From the NCBI RefSeq assembly GCF_014023275.1, contig NZ_CP054698.1:1798001-1862000 (forward strand): a stretch of 64,000 bases of DNA, written 5' to 3'. Below the pieces are notes generated by a model. It worked only from the letters and a program-made list of their open reading frames with translations, had not been told where the DNA came from and did not search any database. Below are positions 36,626-45,307 of the stretch, in pieces. This DNA is from Nostoc edaphicum CCNP1411. GTDB lineage: Bacteria; Cyanobacteriota; Cyanobacteriia; Cyanobacteriales; Nostocaceae. The first letter of the stretch is position 1, and each line of letters begins with the position of its first letter. The translations under genes and the position numbers were made by a program.

Positions 36626-37655
36626 TCAACGAGTAGCTATTTTACTTCATGAGGGAACTATTGGGACTCACGGCAAAACAGGGCTAGCGATTTTACGTTA
36701 CAGTGAATCCCCAATCGTAGCCGTAATTGATCGCGATTGTGCTGGCAAATCCCTACCAGAATTAACAGGTATCAAGCGTGATGTGCCAATTGTGGCATCT
36801 GTAGCCGCAGCCCTAGAGTACAAGCCAGAAGTCTTGGTAATTGGCATTGCCCCAGGTGGTGGTGCTGTACCAGATGATTATTGGCTGGAAATTAAAGACG
36901 CTTTAGAAGCGGGGATGTCGCTGGTGAACGGTTTACATACACCAATGGCAAGCATCCCAGAATTAAATGCACTGCTCAAACCAGGGCAACTAATTTGGGA
37001 TGTGCGGAAAGAGCCATCTAATATCAGTGTTGCGAGTGGAATGGCACGCACTCTCCCTTGTCGCCGGGTGTTGACAGTGGGAACCGATATGGCCATTGGT
37101 AAAATGTCAACTAGCCTAGAGTTACATTGGGCGTCAAAACTGCGGGGCTGGCGTTCTAAGTTCCTCGCCACAGGGCAAACTGGGGTGATGTTAGAAGGAG
37201 ACGGCGTAGCTTTAGATGCCGTGCGGGTAGACTTTGCCGCCGGTGCTGTGGAACAGATAGTCATGCGCTATGGCAAAAACTACGACATTTTGCATATTGA
37301 AGGACAAGGTTCACTGCTACACCCTGGTTCAACGGCAACCCTACCCCTAATTCGTGGTTCGCAACCAACCCAACTGGTGTTAGGACATCGCGCGGGACAA
37401 GTTCATGTACGTAATCATCCCCATGTAATAATTCCACCCTTACCAGAGGTGATTCGGCTTTATGAAACTGTTGCTAGTGCCGGTGGTGCTTTTGGAAGTG
37501 TTCCTGTAGTGGGTATAGCGCTGAACACAGCCCATTTAGATGAAGCTGCGGCACAGGAAAGCATCGCTCAAACAATAGCAGAAACGGGGCTACCTTGCAC
37601 CGATGTAGTCCGCTTTGATGCCAATATTCTTTTGGATGCAGTGATGAAGAATTAG
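36609..37655 (+). CDS. dgcN: DUF1611-family protein (DgcN-like)
   Basis: The 348-residue protein has an N-terminal domain (residues 1-120; VAILLHEGTIGTHGKTGLAILRY) and a P-loop-like C-terminal domain (LTVGTDMAIGKMSTSLELHWA; FLATGQTGVMLEGDGVALDAVRVDFAAG). These are typical of DUF1611. Members were reported as D-glutamate N-acetyltransferases (DgcN). GTG at 36609 is used as start because it lies inside the end of the epimerase gene and the homologous N-terminus follows directly; this implies coupled translation. Confidence 0.82.
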   Translation: MRLPLNQRVAILLHEGTIGTHGKTGLAILRYSESPIVAVIDRDCAGKSLPELTGIKRDVPIVASVAAALEYKPEVLVIGIAPGGGAVPDDYWLEIKDALEAGMSLVNGLHTPMASIPELNALLKPGQLIWDVRKEPSNISVASGMARTLPCRRVLTVGTDMAIGKMSTSLELHWASKLRGWRSKFLATGQTGVMLEGDGVALDAVRVDFAAGAVEQIVMRYGKNYDILHIEGQGSLLHPGSTATLPLIRGSQPTQLVLGHRAGQVHVRNHPHVIIPPLPEVIRLYETVASAGGAFGSVPVVGIALNTAHLDEAAAQESIAQTIAETGLPCTDVVRFDANILLDAVMKN

Positions 37656-37657
37656 CT

Positions 37658-37792
37658 ATTGTAAAATACTTAACCACTCCTGAAGGAGAACTGCTTCCAA
37701 CACCGGAAGAAGTGGCACAACAGGAGAAGGAACACTGCGATCGCTTGGCAGCAAAACTGCGAGAATAAAATATAGATCCAGATACTATTTAA
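37658..37792 (+). pseudogene. Uma2-family endonuclease remnant (C-terminus only)
   Basis: The frame reads IVKYLTTPEGELLPTPEEVAQQ, then EKEHCDRLAAKLRE, stop, NIDPDTI, stop. The pattern (ELLPTPEE..., RLAAKLRELG-NPD-I) is the C-terminal end of Uma2 (DUF820) proteins, numerous in filamentous cyanobacteria. The stop at 37766 (TAA) replaces the codon where the family has Leu (TTA), so a point nonsense change is likely. The catalytic domain is gone; the fragment joins directly to the end of the DUF1611 gene. Confidence 0.7.
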
Positions 37793-37830
37793 CTTCCACG
37801 CTGTCTTGCTTGTGCCTGTTACCCCAAATA

Positions 37831-38031
37831 CTATGGATCTTCAGGAAAAACCCATTTTGGCGGTTCCGTCATTTTTTTTCGCAGACGTTCTTGTGCTAAC
37901 TCCAGCATTTTGTCTAAGGGAGTTTCTTCGATAAATTTTGCGGCTGCTTCTCTAAACTCGATATTGGGACATTTATCCCCTAAAACACACCCGTTAACGC
38001 AGGCTTGGGCGCAGTCAATCTTTTGCTCCAC
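37831..38031 (-). CDS. Small cysteine-containing cyanobacterial protein, unknown function
   Basis: The 66-residue protein starts with GTG and reads MEQKIDCAQACVNGCVLGDKCPN, with four cysteines in a C-x3-C-x3-C-x5-C arrangement. A helical stretch follows, ending KKMTEPPKWVFPED. The cysteines could bind a metal or a disulfide partner. I recall similar small proteins across cyanobacteria without known function; this is memory, not a search. Confidence 0.65.
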   Translation of the reverse strand: MEQKIDCAQACVNGCVLGDKCPNIEFREAAAKFIEETPLDKMLELAQERLRKKMTEPPKWVFPEDP

Positions 38032-38207
38032 AGTAAATTCCTCTCTCTAAAAGTTATGAGGTATGAGTTGTGAGTTATGATTTTCACCCCTAACTCTTCA
38101 CTCTTAACTCTTTACTATCAGGCATAACCCTCCAGGTAAATTTTACCTTGCAGTTGCCATTTCATTAGTCCAAATACTTACCATTTAGAAAGTGGCAAAA
38201 AAATTGT

Positions 38208-38414
38208 AGGTTGGGTGAAGGCTTTGCGTAACCAAACATCCTGATATATGTTCTAACTTTTCACGGTATCTGGAAAACCTCTCTCTAAATCTCTCTCCTT
38301 GCAGGAGAGAGACTTTGAATTACTGGTTTGGAAGTTAGATTTTCCGTGGACTTTTCCACATGACGTGAAAAGTCAGGATATATGTTGGGTTGCGCTCCGC
38401 TCCACCCAACCTAC
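38208..38414. repeat. GTAGGTTGGGTG hairpin repeat split by an inserted element
   Basis: The arms GTAGGTTGGGTG (38208) and CACCCAACCTAC (about 38403-38414) belong to one hairpin repeat, which reads through TGATATATGTTGGGTTGCG once the inserted element and one copy of its duplication are removed. The rest of the 500-base gap to mnmE contains AGTTATG-type STRRs and no gene. Confidence 0.7.
38253..38376. mobile_element. MITE family 4, copy A (124 bp)
   Basis: It starts CTAACTTTTCACG and ends CGTGAAAAGTCAG. A perfect 10-bp direct repeat GATATATGTT flanks it (38243-38252 and 38377-38386). Removing the element plus one repeat rebuilds the host hairpin repeat, so this is direct evidence of insertion. 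Confidence 0.85.
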
Positions 38415-38531
38415 GTCTAATCCACTGAATCCCCGACGAAAAAGTTCCTTCTGCCTTCTGCCTTCTTCATGAGTTATGAGGTATGATTTTTACTCCTAAC
38501 TCCTCACTCCTCACTTTTATAAAGGGCGCTC

Positions 38532-39953
38532 ATGTCGGAAATCTTTGCTAATACTGGAACTATAGCCGCGATCGCTACTGCTGTTGTCCCCCAACAGGGT
38601 AGTGTTGGGATTGTGCGGGTATCCGGTTCTCAAGCAATGGCAATCGCCCAAAGTCTTTTTCATGCACCAGGGCGACAAGTTTGGGAAAGCCACCGGATTC
38701 TCTACGGTTACATTCGCCATCCCCAAACGCAACAATTGGTGGATGAAGCCCTGTTGTTGATTATGAAAGCACCCCGTTCTTACACCCGTGAAGATGTTGT
38801 CGAATTCCATTGCCACGGGGGAATTATGGCAGTGCAGCAGGTATTACAACTGTGTTTGGAAAATGGGGCTAGACTAGCGCAACCGGGAGAATTTACTCTC
38901 CGCGCCTTTTTGAATGGACGATTGGATTTAACTCAAGCTGAAGGTATTGCCGATTTAGTGGGAGCTAAATCGCCCCAAGCGGCTCAAAGCGCCTTAGCTG
39001 GTTTACAAGGAAAATTAGCTCATCCGATTCGGCAGTTACGCGCTAACTGTTTGGATATTTTGGCAGAAATTGAAGCTCGGATTGATTTTGAGGAAGACCT
39101 TCCTCCGCTGGATGATAAAGCAATAATATCAGAAATCGATAAAATTGCCGCAGAAATAACTAGGTTATTGGCAACCAAAGATCAAGGTGAATTGCTACGC
39201 ACTGGTTTAAAAGTGGCAATTGTTGGGCGTCCGAATGTGGGTAAGTCGAGTTTATTGAACGCTTGGAGCCGGAGCGATCGCGCCATTGTGACTGATTTAC
39301 CTGGTACAACCCGCGATGTGGTGGAATCCCAGTTAGTTGTCGGGGGAATTCCCGTACAAGTGCTAGATACAGCGGGGATTCGGGAAACAACAGACCAAGT
39401 GGAAAAAATTGGCGTCGAGCGATCGCATCTTGCTGCCAATGCAGCTGATTTAGTCTTGCTTACCATTGATGCTTCAACAGGTTGGACAGAAGGCGATCAA
39501 GAAATTTACGAAAAGGTACAACACCGTCCGTTGATTATAGTGATTAACAAAATCGATTTAGTAGAAGAAAGCGAGAGAACAACTCTTCAATCTAAAATTC
39601 CACTTGCGCTGAAAGCGCACCAAGGTAGCGACTCAAAATCTAAAATTTTCACGGCAGCAGCCCAAAATCAAGGTATTGATAATTTAGAAACAGCAATTTT
39701 AGAAATAGTTCAAACAGGAAAAGTGCAAGCTGCTGATATGGATTTAGCCATTAACCAAAGACAGGCAGCAGCCTTAACTCAAGCTAAAATATCTTTGGAA
39801 CAAGTACAATCAACAATTGTCCAAGAGTTCCCTCTCGATTTTTGGACAATTGACTTACGGGGTGCAATTCAAGCTTTAGGAGAAATTACTGGAGAGGAAG
39901 TCACTGAATCAGTTTTAGAGAGAATTTTCAGCAGGTTTTGTATTGGGAAATAA
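38532..39953 (+). CDS. mnmE: tRNA modification GTPase MnmE
   Basis: The 473-residue GTPase acts with MnmG to add the carboxymethylaminomethyl group to U34 of certain tRNAs. It has the N-terminal tetrahydrofolate-binding domain ([22 protein letters not shown]), a central G domain ([29 protein letters not shown]) and the C-terminal FCIGK with the conserved Cys. Length is normal. The start at ATG 38532 follows AGTTATG-type repeats. Confidence 0.97.
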   Translation: MSEIFANTGTIAAIATAVVPQQGSVGIVRVSGSQAMAIAQSLFHAPGRQVWESHRILYGYIRHPQTQQLVDEALLLIMKAPRSYTREDVVEFHCHGGIMAVQQVLQLCLENGARLAQPGEFTLRAFLNGRLDLTQAEGIADLVGAKSPQAAQSALAGLQGKLAHPIRQLRANCLDILAEIEARIDFEEDLPPLDDKAIISEIDKIAAEITRLLATKDQGELLRTGLKVAIVGRPNVGKSSLLNAWSRSDRAIVTDLPGTTRDVVESQLVVGGIPVQVLDTAGIRETTDQVEKIGVERSHLAANAADLVLLTIDASTGWTEGDQEIYEKVQHRPLIIVINKIDLVEESERTTLQSKIPLALKAHQGSDSKSKIFTAAAQNQGIDNLETAILEIVQTGKVQAADMDLAINQRQAAALTQAKISLEQVQSTIVQEFPLDFWTIDLRGAIQALGEITGEEVTESVLERIFSRFCIGK

Positions 39954-39962
39954 AACACAAAA

Positions 39963-40259
39963 GTGTCAAAGCAAAAGAAAGTACCAACCCGGAATATTTA
40001 TGTCAAATTGTTAATCAATCTAATATATAATGCAATGATTGATAAGATTCCAGTTCAAGTTATTGGGTGTCTTAGACCAGGTATAATCACAGTTATCGCC
40101 TTTCCCGGCGTAGGGATGTTAGATGGTGGGTTACTAATGGAGTTACCAACCGAAATAATTCCGGTAGAGCTACGAATGCCAAATAGTGAATTTATAGTAG
40201 TTTGTAATAGAGAAAGTGGAGAGTTTACACAAGTGTTGTCAAAAGATTCATCCAAATAA
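39963..40259 (+). CDS. Small protein of unknown function
   Basis: A GTG start gives 98 residues; an internal ATG at 40035 (MIDKIPVQVIGCLRPG) gives 74. The C-terminal part is strongly beta (VQVIGCLRPGIITVIAFPGVGMLDGG; ELRMPNSEFIVVCNRESG). It begins 10 bases after mnmE, so co-transcription is possible. No family was recognised. Confidence 0.5.
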   Translation: MSKQKKVPTRNIYVKLLINLIYNAMIDKIPVQVIGCLRPGIITVIAFPGVGMLDGGLLMELPTEIIPVELRMPNSEFIVVCNRESGEFTQVLSKDSSK

Positions 40260-40412
40260 CATTATGTCTGTTATCAATGAGATTAATTCTGTAAATACAT
40301 TGATTTTGAAATATTATCTAAGTATTATTATCAATAAAAAATGTTTGTTTGAATAGAATTTTTATAGTCCCTGCCAACAAAAACTGTCAGTGAATATATT
40401 TATAATTAAACT

Positions 40413-40829
40413 ATGTCAGCTAAAGATATTTTTCATATTGCTGTTTGTTCAGCTTTAAAAAAGGATGGGTGGACTATTACCCATGACCCTCTATCAGTTA
40501 AAGTTGATGAAATTGAATTTTATGTAGACTTAGGGGCAGAAAGAATCTTAGCTGCTCAAAAAGCTGGTCAAAAAATCGCAGTTGAGATTAAATCTTTTAT
40601 CGGTGCATCGGAAATTAGTGATTTTTATGTCGCTTTAGGTCAGACGCTCACCTACCGTTCAGCATTACGGAAAAAGCACCCTGAACGAATTTTATACTTA
40701 GCTATCTCTGAAGATGTTTATCAGGACTTTTTTATTCGGCCATTTATTCAAGAAATAATCGCTGAACATCGGCTGAAGCTTCTGATTTTTGAACCAATTA
40801 AAGAAGAGGTTTTGCTATGGAAAGAATAA
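40413..40829 (+). CDS. xisH: XisH-like excision control factor
   Basis: The 138-residue protein matches the XisH family. It opens MSAKDIFHIAVCSALKKDGW, a Lys-rich region follows, and VDLGAERILAAQK and KIAVEIKSF carry a PD-(D/E)XK-like core. In Anabaena, XisH and XisI control excision of the fdxN element with recombinase XisF. Such genes are often found away from any element, as here. The stop overlaps the xisI start by 13 bases. Confidence 0.93.
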   Translation: MSAKDIFHIAVCSALKKDGWTITHDPLSVKVDEIEFYVDLGAERILAAQKAGQKIAVEIKSFIGASEISDFYVALGQTLTYRSALRKKHPERILYLAISEDVYQDFFIRPFIQEIIAEHRLKLLIFEPIKEEVLLWKE

Positions 40830-41146
40830 ACTACCGTGAATTAGTACAGACAATTCTGAAACGTCATTCAATTCACCACTCAAATGATGATACAGAAGTA
40901 CAGTTAATTTTTGATACAGAGCGTGACCATTATCAAGTTCTTCATTTGGGATGGGAAGAACTGAGGCGAGTTTATGGTTGCATCATCCATATTGATATTA
41001 AGGACGACAAAATTTGGATTCAGCGCGATGGAACTGAGGCCGGAGTAGCAAATGAGTTAGTAACTGCTGGAGTGCCAAAACAAGATATTATTTTGGGTTT
41101 TCATGCTCCTTACAAGCGGAAGTTTACTGAGTTTGCAGCAGGTTAG
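40817..41146 (+). CDS. xisI: XisI-like excision control factor
   Basis: The 109-residue protein is typical XisI: a central HLGWEELRRVYGCIIHIDIKDDKIWIQRDGTE block and the terminal GVPKQDIILGFHAPYKRKFTEFA. It overlaps xisH by 13 bases and needs it for function. No xisF recombinase or element boundary is visible in this window, so the pair may serve another recombination or toxin-antitoxin-like role. Confidence 0.93.
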   Translation: MERINYRELVQTILKRHSIHHSNDDTEVQLIFDTERDHYQVLHLGWEELRRVYGCIIHIDIKDDKIWIQRDGTEAGVANELVTAGVPKQDIILGFHAPYKRKFTEFAAG

Positions 41147-41157
41147 GCAAAATAACT

Positions 41158-41235
41158 GTAGGAGTTATAAGTTATGAGTGATGAGTTATAAATTTTTAAC
41201 TCATCACTTATAACTCATAATTTATAACTCATTTT
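41158..41235. terminator. Hairpin between convergent genes (AGTTATGAG-type repeats)
   Basis: TTATGAGTGATGAGTTA and TAACTCATCACTTATAA form a long stem across an AAATTTT loop, between xisI and the stop of the kinase on the other strand. STRR units here may serve as a bidirectional terminator; the last residues of the kinase lie in this repeat. Confidence 0.5.
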
Positions 41236-42703
41236 CTGTAATCGCTCTTGGAATATTGCCAACAGTTGCCAGTTGCACTGTAAAAGTAGAACCTTCATAT
41301 AATTTACTTTTTACAGAAATAGATCCACCACAGCGTAGTAGCAATTGCTGTACGATTGTTAACCCCAACCCAGCACCACCATAATCTTCTGTTGCTGCTG
41401 TACGCACACGATAAAAACGGTCAAAGATTTTGGGAATTTCATTTTCGGCAATACCGATACCTGTGTCGCGGAATTCTAATTGGACATGATCACCTTGAAG
41501 ACGGGCACGCACCCATACTTCACCCCCATTAGAGGTAAACTTAATACTGTTGTGCAGCAGATTAATCACAATTTGCCTCAGACCACCACTCACGCACCAA
41601 ATAGATGGGAGTTCAGTCGGTATGGTGTAGGCTAGCATAATCCCTTTTTCTTGAGCTACAGGTTGGTAGGTACTGACTACTCCAGGCACAATATCTGAAA
41701 GCCGCACTGACTCCAAAGCCATCCCTTCCCAATTACGTTCCAGTTGCACCAGTTCCAATAAACCAGTAATCAGGGAATTTTGATGATCACACTGGGTATT
41801 TAACATCTGTAAATAACGTTGTCGCTGGGGGGGTTTAAGATTAGGGGAATTCAATAATGAAAGTGCTGTCTTCATGTGCGTTAGGGGTATACGCAATTCC
41901 TGGCATATATTTTTTAGATATTCATCTTTGAGTTGCTCTTTGTTGTGCAGTTCTTGATTTTGTTGCTGAAACTTGGTGGTGCGTACTGTGATTATTTGAC
42001 GATTAATTTCATCTTGTCGCAGGAGTTGCTTTGCCAATAATTGATTCATCAATCCGGCTTGGGGTACGCTTGGACAAATAAAATCAGCAGGTAAAATTGG
42101 GGATAATTCTGGCGCAATCGCTTGTTTGATACCATCTAATACTTGCTGAATTACTCTCCCTTCAACAGTAGTTATAATCAGCAACGGCTGGTTTTTATTA
42201 GTATTTACCTTCCCCGATGTCTGAGTTTTACGTTTTTTAAGTGGTCGATGAGCCAAAATTAAACTGCAAAACTGGGGCGATAACACCATCAGAAAGTTTT
42301 CCCGTCGCAGTTGGCTATCTGGTGGTAGGTGAACGAGGACATGATGGGAAGATGAGGGAGATAGGGGGGATGAGGGGGATGAGGAGGTATTTAATTTTCC
42401 TTCTCCCTTATCTCCCCCTGCTCCCTCATCTCCCCCTTTTCCATTTTCGTCAATCTGGCAAGTATAAATGAGACTAGACGCACCTACCGAGGATTGATAA
42501 CGCGCTAATTCTGATTGCCAAATTTTTTCTGGTGGTAGCTTTACCCATAAAGTGGCTGCAATTTGCTGCTCAATTAGTAAGTCAATTTGTGCTCTCACCA
42601 GTGATAGCAGAGTCGCAGGACTGAGGGACAATGGTTTAGGAGGCACTTGCACTCCCATAACCAGTTGATAAACAGACAGATCCTTGGCCAGAGAAACATT
42701 CAT
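41222..42703 (-). CDS. Histidine-kinase-like protein lacking the phospho-acceptor histidine
   Basis: The 493-residue protein has an N-terminal region of about 230 residues (LYVYQLVMGVQ-type) and a kinase region whose H-box reads NICQELRIPLTHMK, with Gln at position 268 where His is required. The HATPase domain is intact (NLLHNSIKFTS, DTGIGIAENEI, GAGLGLTIV). It is likely a kinase-like ATP-binding partner or a phosphotransfer-dead sensor, or uses the nearby His in LTHMK. Residues 86-119 (GKGGDEGAGGDKGEGK...) are translated STRR. No response regulator is adjacent. Confidence 0.85.
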   Translation of the reverse strand: MNVSLAKDLSVYQLVMGVQVPPKPLSLSPATLLSLVRAQIDLLIEQQIAATLWVKLPPEKIWQSELARYQSSVGASSLIYTCQIDENGKGGDEGAGGDKGEGKLNTSSSPSSPLSPSSSHHVLVHLPPDSQLRRENFLMVLSPQFCSLILAHRPLKKRKTQTSGKVNTNKNQPLLIITTVEGRVIQQVLDGIKQAIAPELSPILPADFICPSVPQAGLMNQLLAKQLLRQDEINRQIITVRTTKFQQQNQELHNKEQLKDEYLKNICQELRIPLTHMKTALSLLNSPNLKPPQRQRYLQMLNTQCDHQNSLITGLLELVQLERNWEGMALESVRLSDIVPGVVSTYQPVAQEKGIMLAYTIPTELPSIWCVSGGLRQIVINLLHNSIKFTSNGGEVWVRARLQGDHVQLEFRDTGIGIAENEIPKIFDRFYRVRTAATEDYGGAGLGLTIVQQLLLRCGGSISVKSKLYEGSTFTVQLATVGNIPRAITENEL

Positions 42704-42827
42704 GAGTCAAGCACAAAAAGGATGAAGCAAGAAATAAGTCTGTCTTCGATTTTCACCTTTATGTGTGCATTTTTTACAAAATCCCCACGGAAAGAAATAT
42801 TAACTATAAAAAACTCCAACTGGAAGA

Positions 42828-42941
42828 GACTGGGGAATGGGGAATGGGGAATGAGGAATGGGGACTGGGGAATGGGGACTGGGGAAGAGTTTTCTCTTCT
42901 GCCTTTTTTCAATGCCCAATGCCCAATGCCCAATGCCCAAA
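42828..42941. repeat. STRR block between kinase and murE
   Basis: GGGGAAT / GGGGACT heptamers are followed by CCCAATG heptamers in the other sense, capable of folding into a long hairpin. It separates the murE stop from the divergent kinase start and reaches murE's stop codon. Confidence 0.85.
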
Positions 42942-44444
42942 TTAATGTTGTGTCTTCAGTCTTTCGTGTAAGGCGTCGCGTGCGTGTTCTCGGTCGTCAA
43001 AATGGATTTTTTCGGTGCCGAGAATTTGGTAATCTTCGTGACCTTTACCAGCAAGTAACACTCCATCACCTGGTTGTGCTTGTAAAATAGCGGTACGAAT
43101 TGCGATCGCACGATCGCAAATTACAGTCGGCTGCACTGTATCAGCAATTCCCGCCAAAATATCTTGCAAAATCCTTTCTGGGTCTTCAGTCCGGGGATTA
43201 TCTGATGTCACTACTGCCACATCAGCTAACTCAGCAGCAATTTTACCCATTTTTGGGCGCTTAGTGCGATCGCGATCGCCTCCACAACCAAAGACACAAA
43301 TCACTTTACCCGGTATAAACGGACGTGCAGCTTTCAGTAAATTTTCTAAGCTATCGGGTGTGTGGGCATAATCCACAATCACGCTAATATCCTGCTCAGG
43401 ATTAATCTGTACTCGCTCCATTCGTCCGGGAACTCCTGGAAACTCAGGTATCACAGATGCCACTAATTGCAAATCTAGCCCTAAATGTAAAACTGCTCCT
43501 ACGGCTGCAAGAAGATTTTCTAAATTATATTGTCCAACTAGAGGCGATCGAAAAGCTACATCACCTTTCGGTGTATGTAATGTCCCACTGACACCATTCG
43601 GCTGGTAATTTAAATCACTCATCCATAAATCAGCGCTGTTGTCGTTGACGCTGTAACTCCAAACTCGCTCAGAATCTAAGGAGGCAATTAACCGCTTCCC
43701 GTAGGAATCATCAGCATTAATTATTGCCCGTCCCTTGAGATAATCAGGGCTAAATAACAACGCTTTGGCAGCAAAGTAATCTTCCATGTCGCTGTGATAG
43801 TCGAGATGGTCTTGGGTAAGATTACTGAATACCGCTACCTCAAATTCACAACCCAACACTCTACCTTGGGCCAAAGCATGAGAACTTACTTCCATCACGC
43901 CGAACTCACTACCAGCATTTACCGCCTCTGCTAGCTGCTGTTGCAGTTCTACTGCAAAGGGGGTAGTGTGAGCAGCAGTTTGCTCAAAACCTGCCCAACG
44001 AGTGTAGAGAGTTCCCATCAAAGCTGTAGCTAGATTAGCTTTGTTGAGGAGAAATTCAATTAGATGAGTAGTTGTAGTTTTGCCATTTGTACCAGTCACG
44101 CCTACCAGCTTGAGTTTTTTCCCCGGATAACCGTAAAAAGCACTGGCTATCTGGGCACAAGCTTGAGTAATGTTGCTTGCACTGATGACCACAGCCTGAT
44201 TTGTGGGAGGATTTTTTTGTGCAGCTTCGGGAGAAACGATCGCAGCCACAGCCCCCGATGCGATCGCACTTTGCCAAAATTCCCCACCATCAACCCGCGT
44301 TCCTGGCATCCCAATAAACAAATCTCCCACACGACAAGCATGAGAATTTGTCTTCAAACCCCTAACTTCCACATCCTCCAAAGTTGGATGGCTAGGTAAT
44401 TGTTCAACACTGTCTACCGCTGTTAGTAATTCCCGCAATTTCAT
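42942..44444 (-). CDS. murE: UDP-MurNAc-L-Ala-D-Glu:meso-diaminopimelate ligase (MurE)
   Basis: The 500-residue Mur ligase adds the third peptide residue in peptidoglycan precursor synthesis. It has the ATP-binding loop GVTGTNGKTTTTHLI about residues 115-129, the carbamoylated-Lys region, and the DNPRTEDP motif that marks use of meso-diaminopimelate, expected for cyanobacteria. Length is standard. A glutaredoxin-like gene lies 53 bases upstream on the same strand. Confidence 0.97.
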   Translation of the reverse strand: MKLRELLTAVDSVEQLPSHPTLEDVEVRGLKTNSHACRVGDLFIGMPGTRVDGGEFWQSAIASGAVAAIVSPEAAQKNPPTNQAVVISASNITQACAQIASAFYGYPGKKLKLVGVTGTNGKTTTTHLIEFLLNKANLATALMGTLYTRWAGFEQTAAHTTPFAVELQQQLAEAVNAGSEFGVMEVSSHALAQGRVLGCEFEVAVFSNLTQDHLDYHSDMEDYFAAKALLFSPDYLKGRAIINADDSYGKRLIASLDSERVWSYSVNDNSADLWMSDLNYQPNGVSGTLHTPKGDVAFRSPLVGQYNLENLLAAVGAVLHLGLDLQLVASVIPEFPGVPGRMERVQINPEQDISVIVDYAHTPDSLENLLKAARPFIPGKVICVFGCGGDRDRTKRPKMGKIAAELADVAVVTSDNPRTEDPERILQDILAGIADTVQPTVICDRAIAIRTAILQAQPGDGVLLAGKGHEDYQILGTEKIHFDDREHARDALHERLKTQH

Positions 44445-44497
44445 TTTGTGAACCTCGTCACATTCTTAATCTTGCGCTTATTCTGCATTATTTTTTT

Positions 44498-44779
44498 CTA
44501 ATTGGCTAAATACTTTCGCAACATTTGCTCCAACTGCTGCACACTAGCACGAGGAGAAGGACGCGGCAATGGTTTCTCACTCTCCTCTTCTTCCTCCTCG
44601 CCTCTGTGGTTTGATAAATAAAGTACCGGCACTTCATACTCATACGCAGCAAACCAATCTTCACGAGTCGTAATATCCCTAATTTCCAACTCGAAACTGA
44701 GATTTTGGATTTGTTCTAGCTTTTCTTGCAAGCCTTCACATAAATGACAGCCGGGTTTACTGTATAAAATTAATCGCAT
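44498..44779 (-). CDS. Glutaredoxin-like (thioredoxin-fold) protein
   Basis: The 93-residue protein begins LILYSKPGCHLCEGLQEKL with a CxxC redox motif (C-H-L-C at residues 11-14). It continues with EVPVLYL, the cis-Pro region of the thioredoxin fold. The C-terminal part contains a run of Glu (EEEEESEKP), perhaps repeat-derived. It probably reduces disulfides or binds glutathione; no partner is known. Confidence 0.85.
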   Translation of the reverse strand: MRLILYSKPGCHLCEGLQEKLEQIQNLSFELEIRDITTREDWFAAYEYEVPVLYLSNHRGEEEEEESEKPLPRPSPRASVQQLEQMLRKYLAN

Positions 44780-44809
44780 TGTTTATTTGAGTTGGCGTTA
44801 AGAACTTAT

Positions 44810-44952
44810 CTGACTTTTCACGTTAGGAAAAATCCACCAAAAACCTAACCCCCTAACCCCTTTCCCGACGCGGGAAGGGGGAAAATTCAAAGTCTCTCTC
44901 CTTTGAGGAGATAGATTTAGAGAGAGGTTTTCCAGATGCCGTAAAAAGTCAG
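44810..44952. mobile_element. MITE family 4, copy B (143 bp)
   Basis: It begins CTGACTTTTCACG and ends CCGTAAAAAGTCAG. Flanks GAACTTAT and GAAGTTAT differ by one base and fit an 8-bp target duplication. Internal stems are CCCCTTTCCCGACGCGGGAAGGGG and CTCTCTCC...GGAGATAG. It separates murE/glutaredoxin from the divergent atzG. Confidence 0.75.
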
Positions 44953-45017
44953 GAAGTTATAAGTTTAGAATAACGTAGACGCTTCGACTTGCCGTAGGCT
45001 ACCGCAAAGGAGGAGAG

Positions 45018-45206
45018 ATGAGAAGAGAAGAGTTTAATGTGGGTGAGTATGTTGATCAGATGGGGTTTTTGTTGGATTTAGAGATCAGAGATGAGTATCG
45101 TGATGGTGTGGTGGCAAATTTTGAGAGAATTAGTGCGATCGCTAGTCTTGTAAATTCTTTCCCTTTACCAGAAGAAATTGAAGTTGCACCAGTGTTTGAA
45201 CCATAA
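45018..45206 (+). CDS. atzG: AtzG-like small subunit (DUF4089)
   Basis: The 62-residue protein (VGEYVDQMGFLLDLEIRDEYRDGVVANFERI, helical) matches the DUF4089/AtzG pattern. In Pseudomonas, AtzG pairs with the amidase AtzE in cyanuric-acid degradation. In Klebsiella a related HpxX-HpxY pair takes part in purine breakdown. A strong AAGGAGG is close upstream. The AtzE-like gene follows after one membrane-protein gene. Confidence 0.85.
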   Translation: MRREEFNVGEYVDQMGFLLDLEIRDEYRDGVVANFERISAIASLVNSFPLPEEIEVAPVFEP

Positions 45207-45307
45207 TGACTTCAACAATAGCTATGTTGATGTTTTAGTAAAATTACCGAGCTTGCAGTATAACTAACGATACTAAGATATTAGCCGACTATATCTTGGA
45301 AAATCAG

